A stretch of 64,000 nucleotides of DNA, taken from NCBI RefSeq assembly GCF_000003815.2, contig NC_049984.1:9277805-9341804 (forward strand). Direction: 5' to 3'. Position numbers and translations under genes: made by a program. Position 1 is the first letter of the stretch. Every line of letters starts with the position of its first letter. The notes below the pieces were generated by a model. That model had not been told where the DNA came from. It saw nothing but the letters and a program-made list of their open reading frames with translations, and did not search any database. Below, piece by piece: positions 1 through 12,274 of the stretch. The DNA is from Branchiostoma floridae (taxonomy: Eukaryota > Chordata > Leptocardii > Amphioxiformes > Branchiostomatidae).

Positions 1-2456
1 TCCTCATCTACCTCTTGGAATGAACTGAAGTATAAATACATGATGCCTGCATTCAAGGCAACAAACCTGAAAGAGTCCATACAACCATTAGGGGTTACAT
101 GAATCAGACTGTTCTCTGAAATACCAAGAACTAGCTAAAAAAAAAAGATAAATGAAAGAGTTTAAGAATCATCTACCTAAGTTGAATAATGACAGCAGAG
201 GTCTGATGCGGTTCTCCAAACTGGTACTCAATGAAATTAGACAGAGGCTACATGACACTGTCAATGATCTAGGGCCAAATTTCAAGATTGCCAGATAATC
301 AAACAAATTTTTCTCTGAAAATGTAAACCGAAAGTCTTAATAAGGTTACTCAAATCCAACAGTATACTACTAGTACTAGCATGACAATGCATAGTCTCTA
401 CTACTAGTAGGCTACATAGCTTGCTGGAAAAATAGTACAAATTGGCCAAATCATCATCATCATCATCAATTGGCCAAATATTCTTTAATAACACGTCAGA
501 GGAGTTTGCCTGACATAGGAATTCATTTTGCAACATTGGTATTATTTAATCTATTTGACCAATCTCTCCTACTTTTCCAGCAATTTATAGAGTTTGGTAA
601 AGTTGAAACAATACTGGTACTTACAAAGCTAATCCTATAAAGCCTTTCAGCGGTATCAGTCCCCATATACAGCCTGCTATGAGTGCAATGACTTGCCTGT
701 ACCAATAGATCACATCCAAGAACTCATCCTGTAGAAAAACAAAGGAAATCAAAATAATATGTACATGTAACAGTAATATGAGCGATCGCCGTTGTTGTTT
801 ATATCAGGGGCATTCGACGGCTGGTGCTTACCAGTATGTCCGTAGATCGGATTAAAAATTGATATTCAAATTAGGAGATCAAATTACTGGTTAACATGCA
901 AATCAATCACCTGCATTATGCCTACCACTGCGTCACCGTGACACAGGCTTTTAGCTAGGCATGCGTCAACGCGTCATTTAGACGCACTGTCCTAACAAAC
1001 ATAAGAAATCGGACGCAATACTTTTAAGCAAGACGCACTACGGACGCCCAAATTTTTCCTCCCAGCCTCAGTCAGGGCAAACATATTATAACAGAAACAA
1101 AAAAATCTTGGCTGAATTCTACAAAATATGCACCTCAAAATGCAGGAAATAGCATTTCAGAGGGTTATGATTTCAAAATTTTCCGGGGGAGGATACCCCC
1201 GGACCCCCTACAATGCTCGCGCCGCAGATCACTCCGATTACTTTGGACGCCCTAAAATTAGTTCCTAGCTAAAAGCCTGCCGTGACATCATCGCGATCGC
1301 TCGTATATCAAATCCTGTAATTTACCAGTCAAAGGTATAATCACAAATAGCTACAGTAGTTACTCTCCAAGCAGAGGTTAGTCTCCGGCTGTTTTTTTAA
1401 CGTCTTTTTTTGTCATTTTTATGGGCTTTCTATTTTTTATTTTATCTTGCTGTGTCAAAACTAAAACCTGTTTGGCTTGCGTACTTCAAGAAAAATGACA
1501 AAATAGAAAGCCCGATAAAAACGACTAAAAAAAACGTTAAAAAAAACAGCCGGAGCCTAACCTCTGCATGGAGAGTATACAGTAGTCTGATCCTGTCAAA
1601 CACCATTTTGAACAAACAGAACTCCCGTACAATTTTTAACACCTTCGTCAAAAACAGCACTAGTGGGGAAAAAATGGCTGCCGCTGTTATGTAGAATAAT
1701 TAAAAAGACTGACTTTGGTTTATCTTGGGGGCCCTTAAAGTTAAACCCTTTCAGCACGGACCGAAGAAAACGCCCTGTAAGAAAGGTAAATCAAAGACAA
1801 TCCGTATACTAGTGATTACAAACTTAGCGGTGGCAGCCATTTTCTTCTAATTTTCTAAACAGGCTATTGACTATCGACAATCTATCAGGCTATCGAAAAA
1901 TACAGCATTGTAGTGTTGTATAATTTGTGTAGAAGTACTGGTTATTCTTATTCTAGTAGTAGTCCTTGGAAAGGTTGGATATTATGTTCATTTTCTTTTA
2001 AATTATGACACTAAACTCTAGTGAACGTTGGAGCAAAACTTCAGCTTCTTATGGTATACTGCTATGACGACTATCCGAATGCATAACATACTAGTAACTA
2101 GTATTTTTAGTATCAGAAAAAGACATGGAGCTCATGTATTATCAATAGGTTACCCAATACAGATAGGATTTGGGAGGAAAACGTTACAAATGGACAACAA
2201 AATGGTCATGGGTTGAACCAAAATTATGACCCCATAGAACAGCGGACAGAGTCGATCATGATTCATCTACACAGAACGACTTGGAACGCCTGACACATGT
2301 GGCGATGAAACATCAGAAAATTTATCTCCCACACATGGGCACCAAACTCACTTTATCAGGCCACTCTGAAGACGCTTTGAAAGCCCTTGTCCACACGCTG
2401 GGTAGTGCTCCATTGGCAGTATCATCTCCATCCTTCTTTCTCCTTCTCGTCGTCAT
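1..2456 (-). CDS. RAB5IF: RAB5IF (C20orf24/RCAF1) orthologue, 3' end outside window
   Basis: Coding segments on the minus strand are 2456-2352, 728-625 and 66-1 (continues off the left edge). Exon 1 encodes 35 residues from an ATG with a basic start (MTTRRRKKDG), then ANGALPSVWTRAF, and ends after an AAA codon at donor GTGAGT. Exon 2 starts DEFLDVIYWYRQ and holds a hydrophobic segment ending LIPLKGFIGLA. Exon 3 contains NAGIMYLYFSSFQEVDEE. Phases agree (0, then 2). The order and the words DEFLDVIYW, NAG and YLYFS match human RAB5IF, a small multi-span membrane protein described as a Rab5 interactor, an ER multipass-translocon partner and a respiratory-chain assembly factor. The last exon or exons lie outside the window. 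Intron 1 (1.6 kb) holds a MITE. The gene is head to head with the SAM/protease gene. Identification is firm; the function is taken from the family. Confidence 0.9.
729..2351 (-). other. RAB5IF intron 1
   Basis: This 1.6-kb intron contains one clear insertion (the 217-bp MITE at 1361-1577). I see no other coding signal. The short open frames in it, such as 1410-1694, are the arms of that MITE read through. Confidence 0.7.
1361..1577. mobile_element. Mutator-like MITE, intact copy with 9-bp TSD
   Basis: Terminal inverted repeats start TACTCTCCAAGCAGAGGTTA and the arms continue inward through CTCCGGCTGTTTTTTTAACG and its complement. The element is flanked by a perfect 9-bp direct repeat, TACAGTAGT, at 1352-1360 and 1578-1586. 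Nine-base duplications are typical of Mutator-like elements. It has no coding capacity. Related ends occur at 7580-7599, 10178-10321 and 40799-40930. Confidence 0.85.
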
Positions 2457-3044
2457 TTTGTATCACAAAATGTATTTTTTTCTTCGAGACACTGGAAAAT
2501 TTTCACCAACGTTCCGAAGCGGCCATTTTGCTAGTGGACGATACTACTTGTAGGTCTACTGGTTTCACAGTAGCATGTGATGAAAACACTACTCAACTGA
2601 TAATCACCTAAATATGTAGCCTTTTTATTAATAGGATAATCTTTAAAAAACTAGAATGAGATTTACTCTATCATCAAAAAATGGGGATAACAAATAACAT
2701 AGTATATAAAATCAACACACCTATTCTACAAATGTGATGCTCCAGCATAGAGCTGAACTTTCACCCTATCTTCTATTGGTCGTGACGTCAAAGTAAATAC
2801 AAACAATTTGCATAGAAAAGACGCGCGAAAGGTGGACAAGTCTGGGCAAGTGAGGTTTGGCCCCCTTTTTCTCGTGACGTCACATCCATTCGACCAATTG
2901 CGTACCTAGTTTACCGGCAAGGGGGCGGGGCTTGTCCGGGGATGTTTTACCAACGCGGGATGCCTGCAGTCACAACTTTCTTTCATTTGACATGCTGGAG
3001 TAGCAACAAGTTCTGTTTTTTTCTGCGTGGCGATTTCTTTCCAA
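2457..3044. promoter_or_regulatory. Divergent promoter region, RAB5IF / SAM-protease gene
   Basis: This interval of 588 bases separates two start codons that point away from each other. It contains two perfect TGACGTCA (CRE/ATF) sites at 2783-2790 and 2875-2882, CCAAT boxes on opposite strands at 2775-2779 (ATTGG) and 2894-2898 (CCAAT), and a GC box GGGGGCGGGG at 2921-2930. I see no TATA box placed for either gene. Paired CRE plus CCAAT elements fit a housekeeping bidirectional promoter; shared control is an inference. Confidence 0.55.
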
Positions 3045-6000
3045 ATGGAAGAAAATAAGCCTATTCTAGATTTCCTGCAGCCGTTGGGACTGGAGACGTA
3101 CGTGGGAGATTTCAGAACAAGGGGTTTTACCGAAGACCCCGATTTTCAGGGTTTAACACAGGACGACCTGGATAGTATGAACATCACAGATGAAGAACAC
3201 AGGGACAGAATAGTAGCAGCAGGTGAGACCTCCATATCCTTTACTAGAAAGTACATTTCTTTCACACCATTAAACGATGTCTTCAATATTGCAACATGTT
3301 GTAATTTGTGATAGCATTCAGTATTAAATACCAGGGGCTTTCTGTCAAAACATACCTGGGAGTAGTAGTTCTGTTGTTTTGGTTTCACTCCAGCTGTTAT
3401 AAGAGTTAGTACAACGCTCATACTCTTGCAGAATGATGTTCAGCAAAATACCTGATAGATGTGAAGTAAAATGGTGCAAACTTGGACCGGTAGTTAAAGA
3501 AAGTTTCCCAATATCTCATGTAAACATTTTCACACCTACGGAGTCAGGCTGCAGGCCTGTCAGGCTCGGAAGCTAATCAAATACGTCATCGCCACAGCCA
3601 CTCTCCTGCTGCACACAGCGTGAGTCATTCGCTGACTAATGCTCCTGCATCTGACAAAGAGCTCCAATAAAACGAATAAACCAGGAATCCCTAGGCGCAC
3701 GACACAGTATGAGAGAAATCCGTAGTAATTGACACATGTACGTCAATGACACAATATTCAATTTTTGTGTGGGTGTGTGCAAAGATTTGATGGGAGTTTT
3801 ATGTACACTTTTTGTGTATTCACTGCAACACCGTTTACCGATTAAACGTGATCGACCATATTTTGATATACACTGGTGATAAACTTAATAACCTTGAATT
3901 GTTTCACCCGGCCCCTCCATTACTTGGCAATTTTTTGCATCCTTAGACTTAACAAGAGAAAGTTTGACCTAGGCTAGATTGTGTGTTTTCCCCACCAGCC
4001 GCTGTTCATGAAGTATCGGAAGAACACCAAGTCCTGCAGTTCTTACGTGAACATGGACTGGAGTATTATTTTACTAATTTCCTGGCCAGTGAGTACACTG
4101 ACTTGGAAGCCATCGAAAGGATGGACACTGGACCAGCAACTTTCGACGACCTGGAGATTACCCTACCATCGCACAAGAACCGGCTCACGAAAGCAGGTAT
4201 GTATCAAAGTTCCATATTCCAACATATCTTCGATATTGTGCTTTCTTCTGATGTTTTATGTTAAGATTGTTATGAAGAAATAGGGAAGTGACCAGAACTG
4301 TTCCGTTGAAACAAAGAGATTCGGGGATTTTTCGTGACGTATGTGTTGCTATTTTAGGCAGAGCGCTACTCGAATGTGTGTTTGGCGCGCTTTTTGGTGC
4401 ATCATGGTATAGCTTCTCGGGCAACGCCCATTGTTTGTCGCGGTGTACGTTTGTGCTACAAGACGTCTGTGTGCCAAGTGCAGGCACGGGCGAAATACTC
4501 TGACTTTCTTGAAATAATAGGTATCTAAATTCAGTTCAAATACTCATCATGCAGCAATCCAGATATCCGTCAGTTTTCTTTCAAAGTCTATTGCGAAAGG
4601 CTGTGAGCCTGAGATATACTAAGGGACACCGATGCACAGAGAAGTTCCTCGCTCCCAGCAGTGTGACTTTCCCCTTCGTAAATGATAGTAAAAAGATTAT
4701 GACAAATACATCTTTTATCAAATAAACATATGAACGCTTACAGAGTCGATCCACTTTCGAGCATTTGTGCCTGCATAAATAACTTCGTTATGTTATCTAA
4801 CAAAGAATCTACACGGCACCTTACAGTCCTGAGACGCCGATGTGTCTACTTTAAGTGAGTACACTTTTGCTTAGCGTCTTTGCCGACAATTATATTTCAT
4901 TAGTGGATTCCTAACACCAGAATCATGGTCGGAATGACTTGTTTCCCTTCCAGATTACCCTGTCAGCTGTTTCCTTCCGTTTTCTCTAAATTTAGGAGAG
5001 CGCACGACTCCCCTAGTCAAGCGGGCCTTTGTCTTGGGAGCACGCCAAAAGCGAATTATTAATCTGGCATTATTTACTCAAGTTCTCGTCGCTTCCTGTC
5101 CCACCATCCTATTTGAGACACAAAAGGAAAACGTTTTGCTTAGGAACCGCCAACACGACACACTATCCCCTGTTCTTGCAGGTGTAGACCACCTATACAG
5201 ATAACACATCACTCCAGCATACGAAATGTTCAAAAACTTTTCAGAGATATTTCAAACTTTTCGGGGACATGACTGTAAGATAAGGTTTCGAAGTGAGCTA
5301 ATGTCTTAGGATACTAGTACATAGTGTGCTCTACATTTGAGAGAAAAATAGATATACTGATGAGTCATGGTATCAGACCATTCTACAACAAAGAAATATC
5401 CAACACAAAGTGGACTTCATTAGTTTGTCCACATCATAGTAATCGAAATATCGACATGGTAGATATGATATCAGCATCACAATTTTTAATATGTAAGCCA
5501 GAGGTGATAAAAGTAAAACGATAAACATAATGTCAATAATAAAGGTATCTACATTGTAACACGTGAGAGTGACTATACTGAAATTCTTGCGTCGGCTATG
5601 GCTATCAATTATGAGAGAGACAGAGTTTGGTATGGGACGCATATTGTTGGGTGGAAAACGGTTATTTTCCTGTGACATCTTATCCTGAACACATGGTATC
5701 CTGTCGGCAAATCAACCGCAATGTCTTGTAAGATAATTAAACGATAACTGGTGGATTTTTACTCCATGACGTGACATAGCTGCATGCTATATGTTGTGGA
5801 ATGGGTGCAGGTGCAGGGCGGCTAATGGGACCACACACTCGCGGGCACCAAGTACGGGGTCCTCGGGGAACAACCGCCTTTAGCCGCACGGGCGAGCTTC
5901 CTGGTGGCGGGCCTTGTCAGGAAAAGGCCAGCGATCAAAAATCCTTCCTATTTACACACAAACTGCGGAATTATGTCTGGGAACCAGCACTGTACAAGAG

Positions 6001-9000
6001 ACATGCTGGAAGATCATTGAAATTGTGTTTAATATTGAAGTAAGATTTCAAACAAAGAAAGTTTCCTCATTATTCGATGTTGCTGTCTGCGATTCAATGA
6101 GAGGTCAAGTGACCGTGCGGCTGTTGTGTTGGGTCAACCTTGAATAAGAAACATTGTTTGTACAAAGTGACAGACATGACAGAGGGCGGCAGAAAAAGAC
6201 GGCAAGATATCTTGAGTGCTGTACAAATCATTTTGCGATAATCATAAGTTACGAGCTACTAGTACATAGCTTTCCGATGCTTTTTTTTCGATTGAAGGTT
6301 TATCACGATGTTCACAACAGAATTGTAGCATAGGGTCCATTCATTGTCTTCAAGGATGATTTAACTGAATATATAGAAAGTGAAGAATAATCGATAATGC
6401 ACAATTGCGTATTGTTTGTAATGTCATGAATTTCCAACAAAAGTTCTACAATATTTTCCTTAATTGGTGACAGTATAGTTCTTAATTCTTCATTCATATT
6501 GCCACCCCAAGTCTATGGCTCTCGGTGCTTAAGTATAAATCAACCCCTCGATACACAATACTAACTATATATTTTCCTTTCCTACTGTTTCAGTTAACAA
6601 ACTAAGAAAACGCCAGCGGGTCAGCTTCGTGGAGACGGAGGCAGAGACGGCTATCGCGTATGGCTACTGGAGCCGGCCCGCGGCGTTAGAGGGCGCCATC
6701 TGCGACTTTCTGTGCGTCAAGGCCACCATCAAGTCACCCGATCCGAACGGACAGAGTGTGGAGAGAGGTAAAGATTAATTAGCTATATTACACAGAACTA
6801 AATATTTCACTAGAACATGTGTAACTCATGGAAGTAATCTTAATTAAAACCGACATCAAACAATCTACATGTATGTTCGTCATTGAGCTCTCCATAAATA
6901 TTATAGCACGCAGGTCTTTGCGAACTTTGTGCTAGGACTATTGAAAGAGCATTGGGCGATGTATCACACTCAACTGCTGACGTTCTGGGCTTTTAATACA
7001 CTTGCTCGGAGTCCCTGGGAGAAGTTACTATAAACTGGTCCCAGGGAGTGTTCTGTGCCCACCTGGCCGGAGCCAAAAAACACCCACTCCCGCCCATCAG
7101 ATCGCCTTACGCTTTCACAAGCGAGAAAAATGCGCTCGTCAGAACTTCACAGCAAAACGCTTGACTTTGATTCATCGCCAAAGTCCCATCGGCAACATCT
7201 GTGAAAGTAAGAAATCAGCGGAGGTCAGCCACTTGGCAGGAAAGGCCAGGTCTCGGAAATGAACCCAGATTGGCTCGAGCTCAGCCTGAAAACATTTTTA
7301 CGGTGTCAATCATTTCTAATTCGGGCATTCTCTACAGTTTCTGTGCAATAGGCTGTATCTTTAGTGCGAACCTGAATAGTTATCGTCTACTATCCCAGCC
7401 AAGTACCGCGATAATCCGAAAACATACAGGATAACCGCGAGTTTGATAACATGCGCTGTCATTGCGGTGCGGTCAAAAATGTAGCAAAGCTTGAGAAAAT
7501 GGGGATATCCCAGCACTGAGACCTACTCTAATAGGAGCGCCGGTGTAATTTTTCCGACTACTACTATATCTACGCGACTCAACCTCTGCTTGGAGGGTAT
7601 ACTTTTTAGCAGCCTCTTTGTGCAGACAAATTTTCAAGGGAAATGCGTGGTGGCAATAGCCATGGTATACAATTCGGATAGTAGTTTGCTCCTATGCAGA
7701 GAAGCGACTGTATATAGTGTATAATAAACGTCGGTGCGAACTACTATCCGGATGGTACTTAGGCTATGGTGGCAACTCTCGGATATCTGCAATTTTTCAC
7801 CACCACGCTAACATGGGAGGGACTAGAGATAGAGCTAATAGGATCTGACAGTTTTCTAGGTGGTCTGACAGGGACTTGTATTCCAAAATGCCGATTGAGG
7901 AACTTCCTTTCGTAAACAACAGCATAGGGTTAGGTCGAAATTAAATCAGTACTGCACACAGAACGTACAATTATCAGAGTGATTCACAGGAAGAGAGTTG
8001 CAGCTGTGATGAAGGATAATGACTCTAATCAGTGTTCTATAGTGAGATGTCCCACCAGACAAACCTACAGGCGCACCATATGTCCACAGAACCACCTGTT
8101 CAATCGTTTGGTACGATGTAGTCGTACATGGCGTGATGTTGGTGTTGTTGGAAAACTTCCCATGATCAATTTATCAAAGTTCAACTCAAAAAAACGAGAT
8201 AATAAAGACACTGACATAACCTATCCGTTCTACTTGACTGGAATCAATTTCAATTAATTGCAGGGGACATCCTAAACCGTTACTAATCCTCTCCCCAGGT
8301 TTGCCAACAAAGAGGCACCTATTATCGCTTTCTGGGTGATTGTCGTTGGTAATTTCCTCGGCTATTCGTCTTCACTCTTCCCTACTAGAGCTATCATCAA
8401 GGCGTTTAACGCATCTGTAAACGATTAGGATCGCTAGACCTGGTAGCCTGGCCCTTGACCTCAAACGGTTGAATCCTATCACCTGTAGGGTATCCTGAAG
8501 TCTTGTCTTAATCAATTATCACCTCACAGAAGTAATGGTCAGTTTTACTTGCAAGCTCAGTCAGCATTAGCAGGAACAATTTTTTTCGGTAAAATACATC
8601 ATATTTTTACTGATCTGAAAACATGTAAAGGCGTAGCACGGTAGACATATGATATTAGCTTTTAAATGTAAGATATGAGATTGAATGGTTCTCACTTGTT
8701 GAGGTGAACTTTGTTGGGGTCCCCGTATTTCAGTCTAACGCGCGTTTTGTATGGTCAGATTCTGAAATTGTTTGTCTGTGTGTAATCTTAAATGTCGTTA
8801 ATTCCTGTACCCGGGTAATAATACGTTTCACTGCCCACTATTTGTACACCTGGTACTGCTACAGTTGTACAGTCCCTATCCGGCGTCCCCCGGAAACAGG
8901 TGCGACCACAATTCGTACAACAGCCACCAGAAGCTTACAAACGCATATTCCGGTTACCGGTGATGTTATCATTAGAATTACCTTCTTTGGTACCGAGTTG

Positions 9001-10921
9001 ACTTTACAATGTTTAGAGATCGGTCACATCTGTCTCGCAACATCCAAGCGTGTCCCTGCTGCATGGCAACTTGCAAAATTCCTTAACGGCGATTGTCCTT
9101 ATCAAGGCAATACGTACGATCAAAGGCGTACGAATGAGATACGAGGAAAGCTTTGAAGTACTAGTTACAACCTCTGAGAAGTGGTTAAAGATTCGGCCGC
9201 CGCTGTGAGCCATTGCTTGTATGTTGGGTTACCACCACTATGGACACAGCCCAGAAGTTCCAGTCAACAACTTAATCCTCTTAATCCACTTAACTTGATG
9301 ATTAAACTGTCGTTATGCTTTACCCTATTTTACATAGAACTTGATAAGGCTACATGGCCCAGCGGGGTTCCTTTACAACTGATAGTTTCACAGTACGGCT
9401 TTTCACAACTTCCAATTATGTGACGATGATGTCATGATGTGTTTTAATTAGATTACATCATACCAGTCAACGCTGCAACTAAAGTCGTAGTTTCTAGGAA
9501 ATTGCCGTGGATGGGATAATGGCAGACAGAAATGAGAAATTGACAATGCCACGCTGTTCTTTTGAAATTGAAGGGCCACATCAAAGTTTTGAAGCTATAT
9601 TCTAAAGCTACAAAAAAGTATAAATACCTTTTGTAACTACTCTGTACTTCTGACACTAGTGTATTCAAATAAAATGTTTAGCAAGTGAAGGCTCTGGAGG
9701 CTAACAGAAATGTCTTTTCACAGAATTCTTGGTGGATTCGGGCAGTGACGTGGTCACGATCAAGTCGGAAATCCTCGACCAGCTGAAGCTGCCCAAGAAG
9801 GGAGACCCTGTCCAGAGCAAAGGTGTCCATGCTACAGTCAAGAAACAGCTCCACAGTGGCATCATGGTCATCGGGTCGGAGGAGATACATGTGGAGGTGA
9901 GGACGTTTGATTGCTACAGAAATATTAGTTGAAGAGAACGAAAGCAACACTGATGATATCATTCCACTCCCAATTAGTCACTTGTTATCCTCGCTAGCTT
10001 ACCATAGCCTGGGGCATTATTCGTCTTTCCCTTTCGCTTCCTCACAACGGATAGAGAGAGCTTGTGGTAATTATGGAGGATGGGAACCAGGCTACAATTG
10101 GGAGGTGTCTAAGGCACGCGTATTTCAAACACCCCACAAACCCTTCGTAAAAGGAGTTATACAACATCATATATAGTTACTCTCCAAGCAGAGGTTAGGC
10201 TCNNNNNNNNNNNNNNNNNNNNNNNNNNNNNNNNNNNNNNNNNNNNNNNNNNNNNNNNNNNNNNNNNNNNNNNNNNNNNNNNNNNNNNNNNNNNNNNNNN
10301 NNAACCTCTGCTTGGAAAGTAATATATAGTAACCTCTAGACAAGGTAAACGACATGTAGTGTAGAGAAGATTTATCCTTGTCATAGTGTCTCCTACAATT
10401 TTCCCCACGACAGCGACCAAGTTATCAATTTAGCGCTATAAGAAATAACATAAGAAAAATACTGAGATTGTTTACTTTACGAACCTTAACTCTAGGTAGG
10501 CAAGATTTTAATCTTTTTACAACGGCACACTTGTGCCACTGTACCTAATGCGTTTGTCATCTATCCCACCTACTAACACCACCCTACAGTCCAACTAGAG
10601 GTATATAGACAAACTCAACCCCGAGGTAAGTGAAATGAAAGGCCGTAAATGAGAAGATCTTGTTCCCAGGTGATGGAAGAAAGCTTCAACTCCATTGGCT
10701 GCCGAGAGCTGAGAAAGTTCAGACACTACATTTCCCCAGAGAGGCACATCTGGATGAAGCGCACGGACTCCGACACGTCCAGCTCCACCATTCGAACGGA
10801 GGAGCCGCCGGTCTGGGAGATCCAGACCCCCGAAGGAACGGAAACTGAGACCGAAGAAGACACTGGGACAGAGAACGGACAGACCACAGAGTCGTCTGAT
10901 TCGGACGAGCACGAGAGCTGA
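3045..10921 (+). CDS. Two-SAM, retropepsin-like aspartic protease-fold protein (isoform A)
   Basis: Coding exons are 3045-3222, 3999-4196, 6594-6767, 9724-9896 and 10670-10921, giving 324 aa. Phases (1,1,1,0) agree at every junction. The ATG at 3045 is the first in-frame methionine. Exons 1 and 2 each encode a SAM domain (about residues 4-59 and 65-125: PILDFLQPLGLETYVGDF; LQFLREHGLEYYFTNFLAS), built of matching words such as DLD/DLE and the closing RI/RL. Exon 3 (126-183) begins basic, KLRKRQR. Exon 4 holds FLVDSGSDVV (D188-S191), the D-[ST]-G-[AS] motif of retropepsin-like proteases, and a flap-like stretch. Exon 5 supplies SIGCREL, equivalent to the second hydrophobic-Gly motif of that fold, then an acidic Ser/Thr/Glu tail. 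SAM domains usually mediate protein association; proteolysis is not shown. I do not recognise a named orthologue. Splicing is supported, function is inferred. Confidence 0.8.
3223..9723 (+). other. Introns 1-3 of the SAM/protease gene
   Basis: The three introns (776, 2397 and 2956 bases) between coding exons hold no recognisable further exon. The only repeat I can name is a solo MITE end near 7580-7599. An open frame of 150 codons at 8704-9156 starts with GTG, matches no family I know, and has no supporting splice context. Confidence 0.5.
7580..7599. repeat. Solo end of the TACTCTCC MITE family
   Basis: The sequence CAACCTCTGCTTGGAGGGTA matches the right end of the MITE at 1361-1577. I found no partner end nearby and no duplication, so this is a fragment. 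Confidence 0.5.
10178..10321. mobile_element. Mutator-like MITE interrupted by an assembly gap
   Basis: The left end TACTCTCCAAGCAGAGGTTA and the right end AACCTCTGCTTGGAAAGTA belong to the same family as 1361-1577. They are flanked by a perfect 9-bp direct repeat ATATATAGT (10169-10177 and 10322-10330). The 100-N gap at 10203-10302 falls inside the element, consistent with failure to assemble a long hairpin. The true element length is unknown. Confidence 0.85.
10203..10302. other. Assembly gap (100 N)
   Basis: A run of 100 N in intron 4 of the SAM/protease gene, wholly inside a MITE. No exon is expected to be lost here, because exon 4 and both last exons join in phase. Confidence 0.99.
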
Positions 10922-12079
10922 GACACGAAAACGGAAATATCTGTTTAAATTTGTGAACTGCGTTCAAGCTCTTGTTTTAGATCTACTCTCAGCAGCTTCC
11001 CTTTCCCTTTGTTCGTGTTGAAGTTCATGCAAGTTTATTGTTGGCTTTATTCAATGATGAGATTTGTAGTACATCAAGCTTTTATAAAGCTTGTTTTAAT
11101 ATTTCTAGAGGGATCAAATGGGCGGAAAGTTCTTGTTACATTCTGAATGTCATTGTATATACGTTGTGTGAATCTTGAAACTTGTGCCAAATCTTAACTC
11201 TCCGCCCATTTCATTCTATTTTTGTACGGGTAACGTCATGTCATGTTTATACGTCTTCCTCTTTTCTGAAACATCCACAAAACTAGGCAACTATGGGAAG
11301 AAACCATCTTCGTAATTACCCTGCTTACATGTACAACTGTTAACCACCAAACGTTATGTCTATATTTATAAACATCTCACTTTATTATTGTCGGTTAAAG
11401 AAACTGTCTGTTTCTCTTAAGACCGATTACTAGACTTTAAACAACCATTTGTGAAAGGAATATCCCCAGTGGAGGGTGACCTGTCGGTGTCCGAATGACC
11501 TCTCTGTCTGCACCTGCACGGTTGTGTGGGAAACAGGGCCGTGCTGATAGGTCAATTCGTCATGGCAGGTTAGCCATGTCAGCACCCCCTCCCTCCAGGG
11601 AAGGCTCACAGATTAACCTGCCCCGGGGAGGGAGATATAAACCCTTTGGACTGACAACTTTGTCAAGAGGGGTCAGTGTGGTAGCTTGTGGACATGTGAG
11701 AAGACTGGTCAAGTGTGTGAACAGACCTGATTCACTCGTCTTTTGCCCGCCAAAAAACTCGACTCCAAACCACGGGACATCGCCACTGAAAACACTACTT
11801 GTGTTTTGGACTTGCAATTTGTGACAACTCGTTCTAATGCAAACATGACGATTAACAGCAAAATTGTTCTAAAGACTAAGGGGGCTTAGGTTGATTTTAC
11901 CACAATCAATTGATCATCAACATATAGACATCTTATCCCCTGACTGTTGCTGTTATCAATCGAAAGGTCACCACAACCCTCAAGTTCAACACGCAGACAC
12001 ACAAGAAAACAGTAGTACCATCAAGTTGTACTACAAGACTAGTTATTGTACTCTGTCACTCTTGCTATTCGTTCCTCAG

Positions 12080-12274
12080 GTTATTTCACATGACGGGATA
12101 GAGTCTATTGGCTGTGTGGTGATGCAAAAGTTTCGTCATTTCATAACGCCAGACCTTCACATCTGGCTGGGGCCCGTACGGCGCAGTGCACAGTCGCCGG
12201 GCAGAGGGGCGACCGCGACCCGAGGATTACGTGAGGAGACTCCGGTGGCGGGCCCTTCTACGAGCTATGGATAA
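12080..12274 (+). CDS. Alternative last exon of the SAM/protease gene (isoform B)
   Basis: After acceptor TTCCTCAG this exon reads VISHDGIESIGC and continues with KFRHFITPDLHIWL before a stop at 12272-12274. It is homologous to the isoform A last exon, which carries SIGC, KFRHYISP and HIWM at the same spacing. Both start with a GT-initial valine codon in phase 0, so either can be joined to exon 4 (ending 9896). Isoform B would be 305 aa and has a shorter tail (Arg/Pro/Ser-rich, not acidic). An AATAAA lies at 13393-13398, about 1.1 kb downstream; I found no AATAAA between the two exons. Mutually exclusive use is an inference from the phases and the two stops. Confidence 0.7.
   Translation, partial: VISHDGIESIGCVVMQKFRHFITPDLHIWLGPVRRSAQSPGRGATATRGLREETPVAGPSTSYG

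Noticed and set aside
5801-6147. GC-rich open frames in intron 2 of the SAM/protease gene as an extra exon
   Set aside because: Exons 2 and 3 already join in phase 1, and no acceptor/donor pair frames a phase-1 insert here.
8704-9156. Open frame of 150 codons in an intron of the SAM/protease gene
   Set aside because: It begins with GTG, has no recognisable domain or repeat, and its residue composition looks random. Length alone is not enough in this AT/GC-balanced stretch.
11495-11824. Open frame of 109 codons between the two alternative last exons
   Set aside because: It starts in the likely 3' UTR of isoform A, has no family resemblance, and overlaps an antisense open frame of similar length.
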